From Phragmites australis (Eukaryota > Streptophyta > Magnoliopsida > Poales > Poaceae), in contig NC_084924.1 in NCBI RefSeq assembly GCF_958298935.1, positions 23,595,819 through 23,659,818 on the forward strand: a stretch of 64,000 nt of DNA, read 5' to 3'. How positions within the stretch are numbered: position 1 is the first letter of the stretch; every line of letters begins with the position of its first letter. The notes beneath the pieces were generated by a model that did no database searches, was not told the DNA's origin, and worked only from the letters and a program-made list of their open reading frames with translations. Positions 1 to 10,717 of the stretch are shown piece after piece. A program made the translations under genes and the position numbers.

Positions 1-1560
1 GCAATGGCCCCGCTCCCTCTCCGTGACATAAAATGACCTTCACGACACCCAACCACCCTTCCGTTCTTCCTCCACTCCACTGCCCCAAATCGCACCACCA
101 CCATTGCCAGCCACAGAGCTCCGCTAAGCATCGACCACCATAGTCGAGCCCTCTCCGGTGCTTCTGAGGCCATCATCGGCTTTGCAGGAGCGAGAAAGAG
201 TCTTCTCCGCTACCCCTCAACATCGTTCCATCGCCACACAACTTCTCCTGCAAAACTCCGGTAAGTTTCACCGCCGCGCACCATCGCCCACCATCTCCGT
301 AGTGCTGGATTGAGCTTCTCCGGGGATGCTCTGACCATGCTCGCAGCGGTGGCGTCATTTTCCGTCATTGTCGGCCGCCAAACCCTCCCCAATCGCCCTA
401 AGCTGTCCGTTCCCTCACGTGCGGTCAAGATTAGAGGTTTAGATACCCCTTCGCCCCTTTGAATTATAGCCGCCGGTTTTGAGATCAACGGATTAGATTT
501 AAATAGAGGTAGCCCAGTCAGCCTTGCCACATCAGCGTAATGTGTCATAGCCACGTCAGCAGCCTTGTCCGACGTGGCAAGCCACGTCAACACATCCGAG
601 CCCAGCCAGCAGGCCTAGTCAGCGATGGCATCATGCTTACGCAATAAATAGGTTTTTCAATACAAAAATAAACCCTTTTATTCTCTAAACTTAGGTCCCT
701 AAACTTTTCTATTTTCACAAAAATGCACTTATCAATACTATTATTTTACTTTTAGACCCCTAAACTTTTATATAATTACAAATAGGTCCCTAAAATTTTA
801 CAAATAAGTATCTGAAACTTTCTATTTTTACAATTTAGCCCTTGTTCTTTTATAGAAAGGCCCCTAAAGCTTCAAACCCTCATAAATTTTCTATTATAGC
901 TCCATTTTAGGCGATTCTTGTACTTACGTGATCATAGCAGCGAGTATTCTCCATTAGTAGGCTTTTTATAGTGCTTTTCTACTATTTAGTGTTCTGTTCT
1001 TAGATGTTTTGCTTGCTTATTTTTGGTGTGCAAGATTACAATAGGACCAAACTTTTGAAGAGTTTGAGCAACTCACTGTTGAAAGCAAGTGTCCTTGATC
1101 ACATTGATCCTATTAAGAAAGTGTATCTTTTACTTTCTAGATGCATGCTTGTCAATACGAATCTAATGTTTAGGGTTTATTAGTACTTTTCGTGATTATC
1201 CTTGTCGCTTGTTTTGTATGTGTCAGGGGTAGCAATGCTTAGTCATGCTGTCGAGTTGGGTGGGTTAAATGTTAATTTGATTAATGGTCTATGCAACATA
1301 AACTGGATTAGGTAATCTTTTGTAGCTACATGGATCATAGAGATCTAGACAGGTTGGTTTGATTGGTATGACTGCTGTGTGTGCATTGGGAATGTGCGAG
1401 TACCTGCTTTAGATCATAAGGATGGTTCTTGAAGCCTGTAACCCGGCTGAACAGCGTAACCACGAGGCTTATATAGATATGGTCAGGACCAATTTATTAG
1501 ATGTCCTCCTTATTATGTACGCACCAGTGAATAGTTAAGTGGCACAAGAGGGAGTATATG
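1..1560 (+). other. LTR-like non-coding DNA, probably a gypsy LTR/leader fragment
   Basis: No credible gene is visible. The first 600 bases are GC-rich with CCACC/CCGCC runs. They are followed by a T-rich part with repeated 'CCCTAAACTTTT' phrases and then about 600 bases of ordinary AT-rich sequence with a TATA-like 'CTTATATAGATA' near 1470. This GC-rich to T-rich to signal-rich profile resembles the long LTRs of grass Tekay-type gypsy elements, but I see neither an LTR border nor a primer-binding site. The open frames here are broken GC-rich shadows. Confidence 0.3.
680..880 (+). repeat. Degenerate tandem repeat, 'CCCTAAACTTTT' type
   Basis: Several degenerate copies of a phrase like 'GGTCCCTAAACTTTTCTAT' followed by a T-rich spacer and 'ACAAATAGG' occur in a row, for example near 693, 757, 786 and 865. 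Spacing is roughly 30-80 bases and the copies are diverged. Confidence 0.45.
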
Positions 1561-1992
1561 CAGTGGATGGAATCCCTGTTAGCAGTGAAACCTTAGTGGA
1601 TCCATATGGATTTGGAGGTGCTTTGTAAAGGTCTTGTAGTGAGACCCTGACTCTACATCCCAGAAGGATTCAATGGCATCACAGTATCTTGTCATCCAAC
1701 AGCGATAGTGATTCCACAGCTCCCCCATGGCCACCATGGTTGCACTGCCACACATCTCCCTCCTAACTAGCTCAACACACAAGAGTTGTGCAATGTCCTT
1801 CAATGTTTTACATTACAGTTAGCAGAAAAATATTACAATTAGCAGAAAACCATTACAATAAATACAATTTACAATCATAGATAAGTTGGGTGCATATGCT
1901 ATGTACAATTAAGTGATGGAAGGGAAGGGTTTTGGTGCTACAATGCGATTGACATCTACTAGTTATTTGCCAATTTTCTTATCGGTGTGACA
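1561..1992. other. Unassigned intergenic DNA
   Basis: No coding region, repeat family or RNA gene is recognised. A short run with 'ATTACAATTAGCAGAAAA' twice (about 1820-1850) is the only local repetition. Confidence 0.4.
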
Positions 1993-2927
1993 CGCGCTTA
2001 GGCCTGGCAACGGGGTGGGGCGAGGTCGGGTGCAGTAAGAACACACCCAACTCAAAACCCGAATCGGGAAACCCGACCCGCTCCTGAAACACTTAACGAG
2101 TGAAAAATCGCCTTCGGCCCTGAACCCGGCGGGGACTCGAAACCCAATGGGGACCCTATTGGTGGGAACGGTGGCCTCAGGCATAGGGTGGCAGCGGAAG
2201 CTGCACGGATGGCGGCGAAGGGCGTGGTCGATGGGCGCAGACGGCAGCGGTAATTAAGGTAGGGGCGATGACAGGTGTAGACAGTGGCGGCCCGTTGGAG
2301 CGACGGAGGGTAGCGTGTTCGTCCAGTGGGCAGTGGGAACAGCGAGGGCACTACAGTGTGAAGCTGGAAGCTAAGGCACTAGCTCACTCTGCGACTTTGG
2401 CAGACTGGGCTGAGCTGCTAGGGGTGTTCTATGGGCTAAGCTGGAGTAATTTTTTGAGTGCTCACGAGCCAATACCTGCCTCGCTCCTGACCCGAACCTG
2501 GCTCGAGCCCCGACCCACGATCCTGCAAGACAAACTTTACCTGCAGGTTTAAAATCTACAAAGACCTTATCTGATCCCACTACGTGAAAAAAGCTCAAAA
2601 GTGACGGGTCATAATAGTCATAGGTGACGGGTGCCGCACATGTTACCCCAAACGCGCCACTTATGACAAGTCATAAGTGACGAGTAAGGACCCTTCACCA
2701 ATAATGCCATTGGTGACAGGTCAAAACTTAACCCGTCACTTGTTAAGATTATAAGTGGCTAGGTTGCAACTGTGACCCGTCACTTATTACGATAAACATT
2801 TTTCCTGTTTTTGACACGAAAAAAGTCAAAAAAATATTTTTTTTCAACCAAGAGCCCCCCTAATACAGGGCCCATCTTATATGCCCAATCCACATTATTT
2901 TGAAACATATTTCGGTCTTTGCATTTA

Positions 2928-2990
2928 TTGGGACTTGAACCCGCACCTAGGACCTCGTGCGCGACTCCCTTACCACCTCAGCTATCACAT
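2928..2990 (-). pseudogene. tRNA-like (pol III box A/B) segment inside the CACTA element
   Basis: On the minus strand TAGCTGAGGTGGT (complement of 2972-2984) fits a box A and GGTTCAAGTCC (complement of 2931-2941) fits a box B, at tRNA-like spacing. The acceptor stem does not pair well and the T-stem is only partly complementary, so this is a tRNA-derived relic rather than a working tRNA. Confidence 0.5.
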
Positions 2991-3479
2991 GTTTGTGATA
3001 AAAACTGGATATGCTATCCTTTTAATTTCACTGCCAAAACTCATAGGTGATGGGTCATAACTGTGACCCATCACTTATGCAAGTCATAGGTGATGGGTCA
3101 CAATTATAACCCGTCACCGATGACGTTTTTCGCAAAATATTAATCCAGAGTACTTTTAGTAAAAGGGGTATAACTTTTGCATATGGACTCTGATTTTGAC
3201 TTTTTTTTACTCTACGAACATCTATAGAAAATGTTACATCCCTTTCTCCTTGATTTTGTCGAGTTCAAAGAATTTTTTATGGCTAAACATGGCTTGGAAG
3301 ATTGAGTTCTCACCCCCGAAAGTTTCTATACCGTTTTCAGAACGCGTGTTTGTGTCCATAGCTGTCACCCTTTACATCAAACTTGAGAAAAATTATACAA
3401 TAATTCATATTCTAGTGCTGCTGAGGTGAGAAAAAATAAGAGAAAAATAAAAGAAAAATAAAAAAAAATTAGCATCATA

Positions 3480-3506
3480 TACATATATATATATATATAT
3501 ATATAT
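3480..3506. repeat. AT dinucleotide microsatellite
   Basis: An uninterrupted (AT)n run of about 27 bases lies in the AT-rich core of the CACTA element. Further TATATA tracts surround it up to 3790. Confidence 0.85.
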
Positions 3507-4120
3507 TCCCGACATTGTATATTATATATATACACCCCCGATAAATAGAGAAAAATAATATATAATACACATATATGTGAGTTTATATTCATACTACTAT
3601 ACATATATATACACACACATGGTATAAATCAGGAGTACATGCACTTTTGCAGCACATGAAATGATATCTCTATATATCGATCATATACATCTATAAAAAT
3701 AACCATAATTATGTATATATATCTACATAAACCTAAATATATGAATAACTAGAGATATATATAAACATAATACATAAAATGATAGCTCTATATATTAATC
3801 TAGTCATTGATAATAGGTTATAACTTGACCCGTCACTAATTATTGACTAGAAAAATCCGTCACTGATGAGTTAATCATTGGTGACGGGTCAAGTTGTGTC
3901 CCGTCACTAATAACTAGCAAGGATAAACCGTCACTTATAAGTCGTAATAGGTATGACCTGTCACCTATAACTGACCTAGTATAACTTATCATGTATGATA
4001 AATTATAAGTAACGGATCATAGCTATAACCTGTCATAATTATAACATGTCACTTATTTTACATATGTTTTTATCAGTTTTTCACGTAATATCCGCTCCGT
4101 TACCAGCCTTAAGCGCGCTT

Positions 4121-4792
4121 ATGTTCCCAACGTCAAAAGAGATTTATGACCATGAAAACCACGGACGACATGCTCCACTAAACTTCGATTAAATTCCGGA
4201 AGGTCGCTTTCTGTCAAAAGAGAGGCGTACGTGTTAGAGTCGTTGGACCCTGCGTGTCCATGCATGTACGGTTCTTTACATATGCTTAACGCGCTGATGG
4301 TAAGTCATACTAACCAGCTAGAGGCACTAAATCCAATCCAAGCCGACGTTCTACCGAATTGTTGTATATTTGCTCAACTTGTTGACCACTCTAACAAGTG
4401 GCGTAGCTATGGAACTTCGAAGGTGTTAGAGCTTTTGTCAGCACAGTGCTCAACTGCCTCGTTCAGTACGTCCTGGCCCAAGAAAAAAAAAAAAGGTCGA
4501 GGCCTGCAGCCTGCTGCTGGCGGCCAAGAGTTGGCAGGCCGTCATTAATCGCTTCCTCGTCGGGGTCGGTCCGGCCAACTGGTGATTCGGCCAGCTTTTA
4601 TACTAGTAGCAGATACCTTTTGGATAATGTTTTGCGATTTGCGGGAGCAAATCTGGGTGGGGACTCCTGGCCGGCTGCTTCTGGAAAGGACAGGACCCCG
4701 CGTTGGCTGTTGGAGTCGATCCAATGGCAGGGTCATGGTAATTTCACTCAATTACTTGTGGGCAAATACTCTAATAAGATCGGATATAGATT
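4121..4792. other. Unassigned DNA between the TIR element and gypsy element A
   Basis: An open frame of 105 codons (4231-4548) is present but has no recognisable motif and no codon or context support. The rest has no features. The junction with the CRM-like LTR remnant near 4793 shows that the LTR's 5' part is missing here. Confidence 0.4.
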
Positions 4793-4898
4793 GTGAGAGT
4801 TCTCGATCTGTTCTGATCGGAGTCTTAAGATCATCAATATCGAAACTCCATCAATAACTTATTATATTACCTTTGGAAGATCCAGCAATCGCATATCA
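4793..4898 (+). repeat. Remnant of the 5' LTR of element A (last ~106 bp)
   Basis: The segment matches the end of the 3' LTR at 13262-13372, sharing the phrases GAGTCTTAAGATCATCAAT and TTACCTTTGGAAGATC. It ends in ATATCA just before the primer-binding site. The upstream LTR portion is absent. Confidence 0.8.
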
Positions 4899-4900
4899 AA

Positions 4901-4912
4901 TGGTATCAGAGT
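4901..4912 (+). promoter_or_regulatory. Primer-binding site (initiator Met-tRNA type)
   Basis: TGGTATCAGAGT starts two bases after the LTR end. This is the standard complement to the 3' end of plant initiator tRNA-Met used to prime minus-strand synthesis. Confidence 0.85.
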
Positions 4913-5234
4913 CTCGGTTGGTCGTTATGTAATCTTAACTACCTCTTTTATTTCGTCGAGTTTCATTACCTAGAGTCCAGAAAATTGCTCCACAAAATAT
5001 TTATGTTTTAGTTCTTCCACTATCCAAACCACTTTGAGCCTTTCACAATTTAATTTTCAGTTTTCGCGTTGTTGAGTTTTAGTCCATCGTCGGTGTCTTT
5101 ATTGATAACCACAGAGTCCATCGTCGGTGTCTTTGATGACCCTAAGTCATCGTGTTCTAGTTTCTAGTATCACATCTTTGCTAATTTAGTCATCGAGTAA
5201 CTCGGCTTGCTCTAGTCTGCTAAAGCTGAGTTTG

Positions 5235-5440
5235 TGTCCCCACTCGGGATCCGACCACCAACTTAGGGTCTCGACCAGTCACTCAGATCACCCACTTGGG
5301 GTCCGACCAGGTACTTCAACCATCCACTCGGGTCCGACCACCTAGTCACCGCGATCATCTAATCGGATTCGCCCACCTTCTCGGATTCAACCACCTAGTC
5401 GGAGTCGTCCACCTTCTTGGATCTGACCATCATAGCCGAA
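5235..5440 (+). repeat. Degenerate tandem repeat in the gypsy leader
   Basis: Repeated phrases of the form 'ACTCGGG(T)TCCGACCACC' or 'TTCTCGGATTCAACCACC' recur about every 20-30 bases, with strong divergence. The leader then becomes A-rich (5540-5650) before resuming CRM-like leader sequence. Confidence 0.5.
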
Positions 5441-6056
5441 ACAGAGGTAGTCAAAATTCAGAGAGAGAGATTGTGATCCACATACTTCACTGGTCTTAGA
5501 AAAGGCACTAGAAGAGTTTTGAGTTTGTGTCACATTCGTAAAAAAAAAAAAAAAAGAAAAGCAAGGAAGAAGCAAAGAGTGCCAAAAAAAAGAAGAAAAC
5601 AGTGACAAAAAAAGAGGAGTACAAAAAAAATCGGAGAAAGAAAGAGAGAGAATCAGTTTGCATTACGAATTTTGTTCTATTGTGCTTGTGTCTGATATAG
5701 TTTTTGGCTTGTTTGAGCTAGTTCTAGGAACGTGTTCAGGCCAGTAACTATGACGTGTACTATGGACTTTTATTCAGCTTTGCTAATATGATTTTATTAA
5801 TTGTCATTCCTTGATACTAAATATTTTCTATCCAAGTTACACCTTCTCTCAATCAGAACGGTATCTTTCCTTGCAACTACCTCACTCGTACCCAATAAGG
5901 TATCACGAACCAACCACCGGTTGTGCCAACTACGGTGATTGGTAAGAACACTTGCAAAAGCGTGGTAAGACGCTTGAGAATGTGTGACTCCACATCCACC
6001 ACCTAGTAGTCGATAGGGATAATTTATCTTTCGTTGTTATGTATCTTCGACTAACT

Positions 6057-7095
6057 ATGGCAGGAGAAGCATCGGATGCACAAGAGTGTGTTTTGAGGGA
6101 AAAACTCACGATGGTGTTGAATGAACATCGACAAGCTATTAATGATGACATTGATAAGAAGCTTGCGGAGACAAATACTATATTGCAATGACTTAATAAT
6201 AGTATTGTTATACTCAATACATGCTTTGATCAAGTGGTTAATCAACCACCAAACCATGGGTGTGTGGATCCTCATGGCGCAGCCCATGAGCAAGAGGAGT
6301 CCATCACACATGATAAAATTTTGAGGCAAGAACAAGACACCTTTGATGAACAACAACGAAATCGATTGAATTTCAACTCTCAAGGTATGAGAGGTAATAA
6401 TTTTCAGCAACATAACACACATCTTAATGATGATCCATTTGCTAAGGTTAAATTTACTATACCATCTTTTGCGGGTGCTTATGATGCTAAAAAGTATTTA
6501 GATTGAGAGATGACAGTCGAACAGGAGTTTAATGCTCATTTGGTTCCTAAAGTGCATAGAGTTAGGCAAGCCACTAGTGAATTTAAAGATTTTGCAATCA
6601 TCTGGTGGAATAGAGTTTGCATCGATGGGTTAACGCCTACTACAGGAAATACTTTAAAGGTTGCTATGCGTAATAGATTTGTTCCACCCTCTTTTAAACA
6701 TAATATGCGTAAGAAATTGCAGTTCTTAAACCATGGTGTTAGATCCTTAGAAGAATATTATCAGGAGCTACAAATTAGTATGTTGCGTTGTGATATTATT
6801 GAGGATGAAGAGGCTGCAATGGCACGCTTTTACAAAGGGTTAAGACGTAAAATTTAGGACATAGTTGATTACAAAGAACGATAGTGTTCCTAGATTATTC
6901 CAACTTACGTGTTTGGTAGAAAAAGAATTACAGGGATAACAACAGAGGCCAAGGAGCAATTTTGGAAGTACGACTACTTCAAAATCAACACCGGGACAAA
7001 TCAAAATAGCCCCACATTCAACTACATGGTCTGTTGTCCCCTTCTCGAGTAGAGCGCGTTTAGCAGTACCTTTAACACCGTCACACGCTTCCCAG
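6057..7095 (+). pseudogene. CRM-like gag pseudogene (element A)
   Basis: Gag forms the nucleoprotein core that packages element RNA. The frame starts at ATG 6057 (MAGEASDAQ) and is interrupted by in-frame stops at 6189 (TGA), 6504 (TGA) and 6855 (TAG). Between them it reads as ordinary retrotransposon gag: an A/D-rich N-terminus, KFTIPSFAGAYDAKKYLD, then a helical region with IIWWNRV and LEEYYQELQ. After 6857 the frame degrades, and the zinc knuckle is missing because sequence after about 7095 is unrelated. The same family supplies the shorter gag piece at 31210. Confidence 0.8.
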
Positions 7096-7813
7096 TTGGT
7101 GCATCCATACGGCTATCGGATTGACGGGGAACGCGAACGCAAATCCGGTGCGCGCGCAGAACGCGTTCAGAAACCGGACAGCGGGTATGTCAACCTTGAT
7201 TACGGTGGTTTGGCTGCTCTACTATCCGACCTAGTTGGTGAGGGCCTGGAGAACATCATGGGACATGCACCAGTGAAAGGGCTTGGTGATTTGACCTCTG
7301 GTCGGTTGGGAACGTCGATGCCAATCGGCTATAGCACGGCTGTCCGCGATGGCGACGATCGTGGCGGCGTAGATCGGGCTTTGGTCGAGGCTAGGGTTTA
7401 GCTAGTGACTTAGTATGATGCTAAAATAGTAGTAAGGGAGGGGAAGAAGGGGTCCTCGCCTTGCTTTGATGGTCGAGGAAGGAGGATTCGCGGAGAAGAC
7501 AACAAGGTAGCGCATCACGGGCGGCAGCGACGGTGAATGGCGGCGCACGGATAGGGCAACAGCGACTTCTAGGGTTTGGTGGCTTGGAATAGGGGTAGGA
7601 GAGGGTGTGCAACTGATATTTATAGAGCTAGGGGTGGCTGGTTGAGCTGGAGTCCAAGCCGAACACGAATCGGATTCGAGTTCGAGTCAGTTACGGTTTT
7701 CTTTTTCGTAGCTCTCTATTTCGAGGATGATATCTCCATCGTATAGACTCCAAATTGGAAGTTTCTTTACTCTAAATTATAGTACTTGAAAAGATCTACA
7801 ACTTTGGTATTCA
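7096..7813 (-). other. Unassigned GC-rich segment, possibly a reverse-strand LTR
   Basis: It replaces the gag end and protease region of element A. On the minus strand a TATAAAT lies at 7618-7624, followed by repeated CCGCC/CACCG-rich sequence and 'AAACCCTAG', a layout like a plant LTR promoter and R region. I find no matching partner LTR or border. The 101-codon plus-strand frame (7096-7401) has no recognised motif. Confidence 0.3.
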
Positions 7814-8278
7814 GGCCCTGTTTGTTTTAGCTTTAGATTATGAAAAGTTGCTTTTAAAAGCTAAAGCTAAAACAAATAGTTAGATTGTAGAATCCGCTTT
7901 TCAAAATCTGGTCCCCTTTTCTATCACAATCTGTGTCTAACCAGCTTTTTGCAGATTGTGATTTTAGAAAAAATAAAAATACCCACACAAGCATCATGTA
8001 ATTACCCACCAATGCCATTATGTTCCCTGAATCGTTTTCTTTGGACCTTCTATTCCAATCTCCCGCTGGCTCCCATCTATTTTCCGATCTCCCACACCCC
8101 GCCTCCAGTTCTCCACCGGCGTGCGCCCTCCAGGCCTCCATCAGCCTCGCTCCTCCTACCAGCACCGCACCTCCAGCGCCCACCTTCTAGTCCTCCTACC
8201 GGTGCCGCACCTGCATCCCTCCAGCCGGCAGGAGGTCTCCAGCCGTCGCCCGCTGTACAGCCCTCCGCCCCTCCCACC

Positions 8279-8590
8279 GGTGCCTGCCCTCCACCCCTCC
8301 CGCTAATGCCCACCCTCCGCCCCTCCCGCCAGTGCCTGCCCTCCGCCCCTCCCGCTAATGCCCACCCTCCGCACCTCCCGCCTGTGCCCGCCCTTCGCAC
8401 CTCCCGCCGGCGCCCACCTTCCACACCTGCTGCCGGCGGCCGCCCTCTAGCCCTTCCAGCCGATGCTCACCTCCAGCTGCCACTCACCTCCAACCGGTGC
8501 TCACCTCACCTCCAGCCGCCGCTCACCTCCAGCCGGTGCTCACCTCCAGCCGATGCTCACCTCCAGCCGCTCACCTCCAGCTAGTGCTTG
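8279..8590 (+). repeat. Two minisatellites (26-bp and ~18-bp units)
   Basis: From 8279 to about 8440 a 26-bp unit such as 'GCCCACCCTCCGCCCCTCCC' plus six bases repeats about six times. From 8462 to 8590 a unit close to CTCACCTCCAGCCGGTG repeats about seven times. Together they make a long proline-rich open frame on both strands that is a by-product of the repeats. Confidence 0.8.
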
Positions 8591-8967
8591 CATCTCCAGC
8601 GAGGAAGAAGGCCGTAGAGAGGTAATCTCCAAATATTCTTCAGCCGGCCAAATGTTCTTTAGACTTTAGCCAAATGTGATGCAATGCTCCCTCTAGGGAC
8701 AATTGAATTTAGTTTATAAGCCACTAATGAATATATAGGTGACCTCACTCGCATACCAGAAGTGCCAATATTTTTTTCATAATGAGAACTGGGTTGTGCC
8801 CTTCGATAAACGGGAAGAAGCAAGTGTTTCCCTGCATTTTGTTAATGATGCTTATTTAAGTTGTTATATAATGCTTGCGATATTTAACTAAATTATTTTG
8901 GCTATTGAATTTGCATGGAGCTTTATGTGATGTTTGATTCTAGCTTACCTACTGTTATGAAAAATAG

Positions 8968-9566
8968 ATGGAGGACTTTGTGCCGGATAAAGCCAATTGG
9001 GACGCTTAACATAACATTACCTTTTTTATTTGCAGGGACATGCAGAATGGATGAAACTTTGAAATGGACCCCCTGAAAATCTCTCAGAACTAGAAAGGAT
9101 GTTTGATAACAGTCATGTCGATGGTTCTTCCTCTTATGTTCCTGGTGAAGGAGTGGGAGCAACTGTCAATAATGAGGAACAATTGGGTGATGTAGGCATT
9201 GAGGAAAACAACATCAATAGAAAGGGTGCTAATATGTTGAAGCGAAATGCTTCTGTTAACAATGAAAGCCCAAAGAAGCATAGAAAGAACCCTATGGTTA
9301 AGATAAAGAAAGGCATAATGGAAAATATGCAGTCTTCTAGTATTGTAACCAACAAGGTGTTACAAGGTGAAATGAGGTCTGAGTTAATTAAGGAAGTGAT
9401 GCATTTGACTGTCGAGTCTCGAGCAATTGAAGGGAGTGACGAACATTTTATGGCTACCAAGCTTTTCGTCAAAGCTGAAAACCGTGATATGTTCCTCACT
9501 TTAACCACCAAAGAAGGAAGGCTCAATTGGCTGAAAAGATGGTGTGAGGAAAAGAAAAAGGAGTAG
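8968..9566 (+). pseudogene. PIF/Harbinger ORF1 remnant (Myb/SANT-like protein)
   Basis: ORF1 proteins of this superfamily bind the element and help the transposase. Here an N-terminal scrap starts at ATG 8968 (MEDFVPDKANWDA) and stops. After an intron-like end (TTTGCAG) the downstream exon resumes near 9036 with GHAEWMKL, an in-frame TGA, and then a long open part from MFDNSHVDGSS to WLKRWCEEKKKE (9099-9566). That part carries a basic KRNAS/KKHRKN patch. Most of the SANT helix-turn-helix is missing, so the protein is internally deleted. It lies 213 bp upstream of the transposase on the same strand. Confidence 0.8.
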
Positions 9567-9779
9567 TTTTTTTTTAATTTTGGAACTAGTACTACTATCG
9601 TTATGTAATATTTCTAAGAACAATTGTGCTATTATTGTTTTGTTATTTTGCATTGAACAATGGTGCTATTATCATTTTGTTATTTTGCATTGAACAATGG
9701 AGCTATTATCATTTTGTTATTTTGCATTGAACAATGGTGATATTATCGTTGTGTAACCTATCTTTATATTTATTTGTAG

Positions 9780-10717
9780 ATGAGTTCAAGTGGTAATTCT
9801 GATGATGTGTCAAGTGATGATGATGATGATGCAATGTTTGAGCTTGCTCATAGTCAACAAGAGTGCCTTGCACAATATGGAGCGTTAGCATGCATTTTTG
9901 GTACGTCCTATGGTGATACTTTCTTGAACAAATCTGAAAGGCGAGAATCAGTTGTTTCATGCCATGTTTGGGTTATGGAAAACTTGAATGATCCAAGAGA
10001 ATGCTACAATATGTTTAGGATGAGTAGGCCACTTTTTGATAGGCTACATGACTTGTTGGTGACAAAATATGGTTTGAAGTCAACTAGAGTTATGAGTTCT
10101 ATTGATTCTTTAGGTATGTTTTTATGGATTATTGGGGCTCCACAATCATTCATCCAAGTTAAAAATATCTTCAAGAGGTCAACCAAAAAAATTAGTAGGA
10201 AGTTTGTGGAAGTGTTAGATAGTATCAATCTTCTTGCAGCAGAGATTATCAAACTAAGAGATTCAGAGTTCAGAACGGTGCATTCTAGACTTGAAGATTC
10301 GTGTTTTTCGCCTCATTTCAATAACTGCATAGGTGCAATAGATGGCACACATGTACCTATTGTTGTGCCTTCGTCTGAACTGGTTGCACATGTGGGACGT
10401 CATGGATATTCTACTCAAAATGTGTTGGAGGTATGTGACTTTGACATGAGGTTTATCTTTGTTGTTGCTGGGTGGTCAGGCTCAGTTCATGATATGAGGG
10501 TGTTCAATGATGCACTACGCAAATATGGTAATAAATTTCCACATCCTCCACATGGTATAGTTACACATTAGCTCGTTGTCATCTCATTTACCACATTATC
10601 ATAACAGTCGCTAATATTACATATTTTTTTCAGGAAAATACTATCTTGTTGACTCGGGCTATCCCAACCGAGTGGGTTTTCTTGCTCCATACAAAGGGGA
10701 GAAGTATCATTTACCTC
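9780..10717 (+). pseudogene. PIF/Harbinger DDE transposase, 3'-truncated
   Basis: Exon 1 runs from ATG 9780 to about 10554. The likely intron is 10555-10633 (donor GGTATAG, acceptor TTTTTTTCAG). Exon 2 continues as KYYLVDSGYPNRVGFLAPY. After an acidic N-terminus (SSDDDDD) there is a helical region (CYNMFRMSRPLFDRLHDLL), the first catalytic Asp in CIGAIDGTHVPI, and the GSVHDMRVF and VDSGYP blocks of the DDE_Tnp_4 fold. The final Glu block is absent because the element ends at the gypsy junction, so it cannot be active. Exon 1 is otherwise intact, which suggests a fairly recent insertion. Confidence 0.9.

Larger units (their letters stand above)
2578..4090. mobile_element. Non-autonomous CACTA (En/Spm) transposon
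   Basis: The left terminus is CACTACGTGAAAAA at 2578. The right terminus TTTTTCACGTAATA ends at 4090 and is its inverted copy with two terminal changes. A perfect 3-bp target-site duplication TCC lies at 2575-2577 and 4091-4093. Both subterminal regions are packed with short GTGACGGGTCA / TGACCCGTCAC motifs in both orientations, the usual transposase-binding arrays of CACTA elements. No transposase frame is present in about 1.5 kb. The middle holds a tRNA-like segment and an AT-rich tract. Confidence 0.85.
1993..4120. mobile_element. hAT-like non-autonomous TIR element, interrupted by a CACTA element
   Basis: The left end reads CGCGCTTAGGCCTGGCAACGG (from 1993). The right end reads CCGTTACCAGCCTTAAGCGCG (ending about 4117), which is an imperfect inverted copy. 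The GGCAACGGGG-type terminus with GGGTCGGGT-like subterminal sequence is typical of hAT-related elements in plants. The CGCGCTT next to both ends is palindromic, so it is unclear whether it is part of the inverted repeat or the 8-bp target duplication. No transposase is encoded. The two halves (1993-2577 and 4091-4120) are separated by the CACTA insertion. Confidence 0.6.
7814..10717 (+). mobile_element. Truncated PIF/Harbinger DNA transposon
   Basis: The left end GGCCCTGTTTGTTTTAGCTT (7814) is a Tourist/PIF-type terminus preceded by TCA as a possible 3-bp target copy. Then come a proline-coding minisatellite leader, a Myb/SANT-like ORF1 remnant and a DDE transposase, the usual gene order of this superfamily. 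The right end is lost. At about 10717 the transposase stops and gypsy integrase begins, so 3' coding sequence and the right TIR were deleted. Confidence 0.85.

Noticed and set aside
2928..2990. A functional tRNA gene on the minus strand
   Set aside because: Boxes A and B fit, but acceptor and T stems do not pair properly. It was kept only as a tRNA-like relic.
3196..3429. A 77-codon frame in the CACTA core
   Set aside because: AT-rich, no transposase motif, and the element is too short to be autonomous.
4231..4548. A 105-codon frame as a host gene
   Set aside because: No motif, no homology I can name, and overlapping frames of similar size. It lies between transposon fragments.
7949..8584. 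A 211-codon proline-rich frame and its minus-strand partner
   Set aside because: Both are produced by the 26-bp and ~18-bp minisatellites in the PIF leader. There is no domain and the other frames are equally open.
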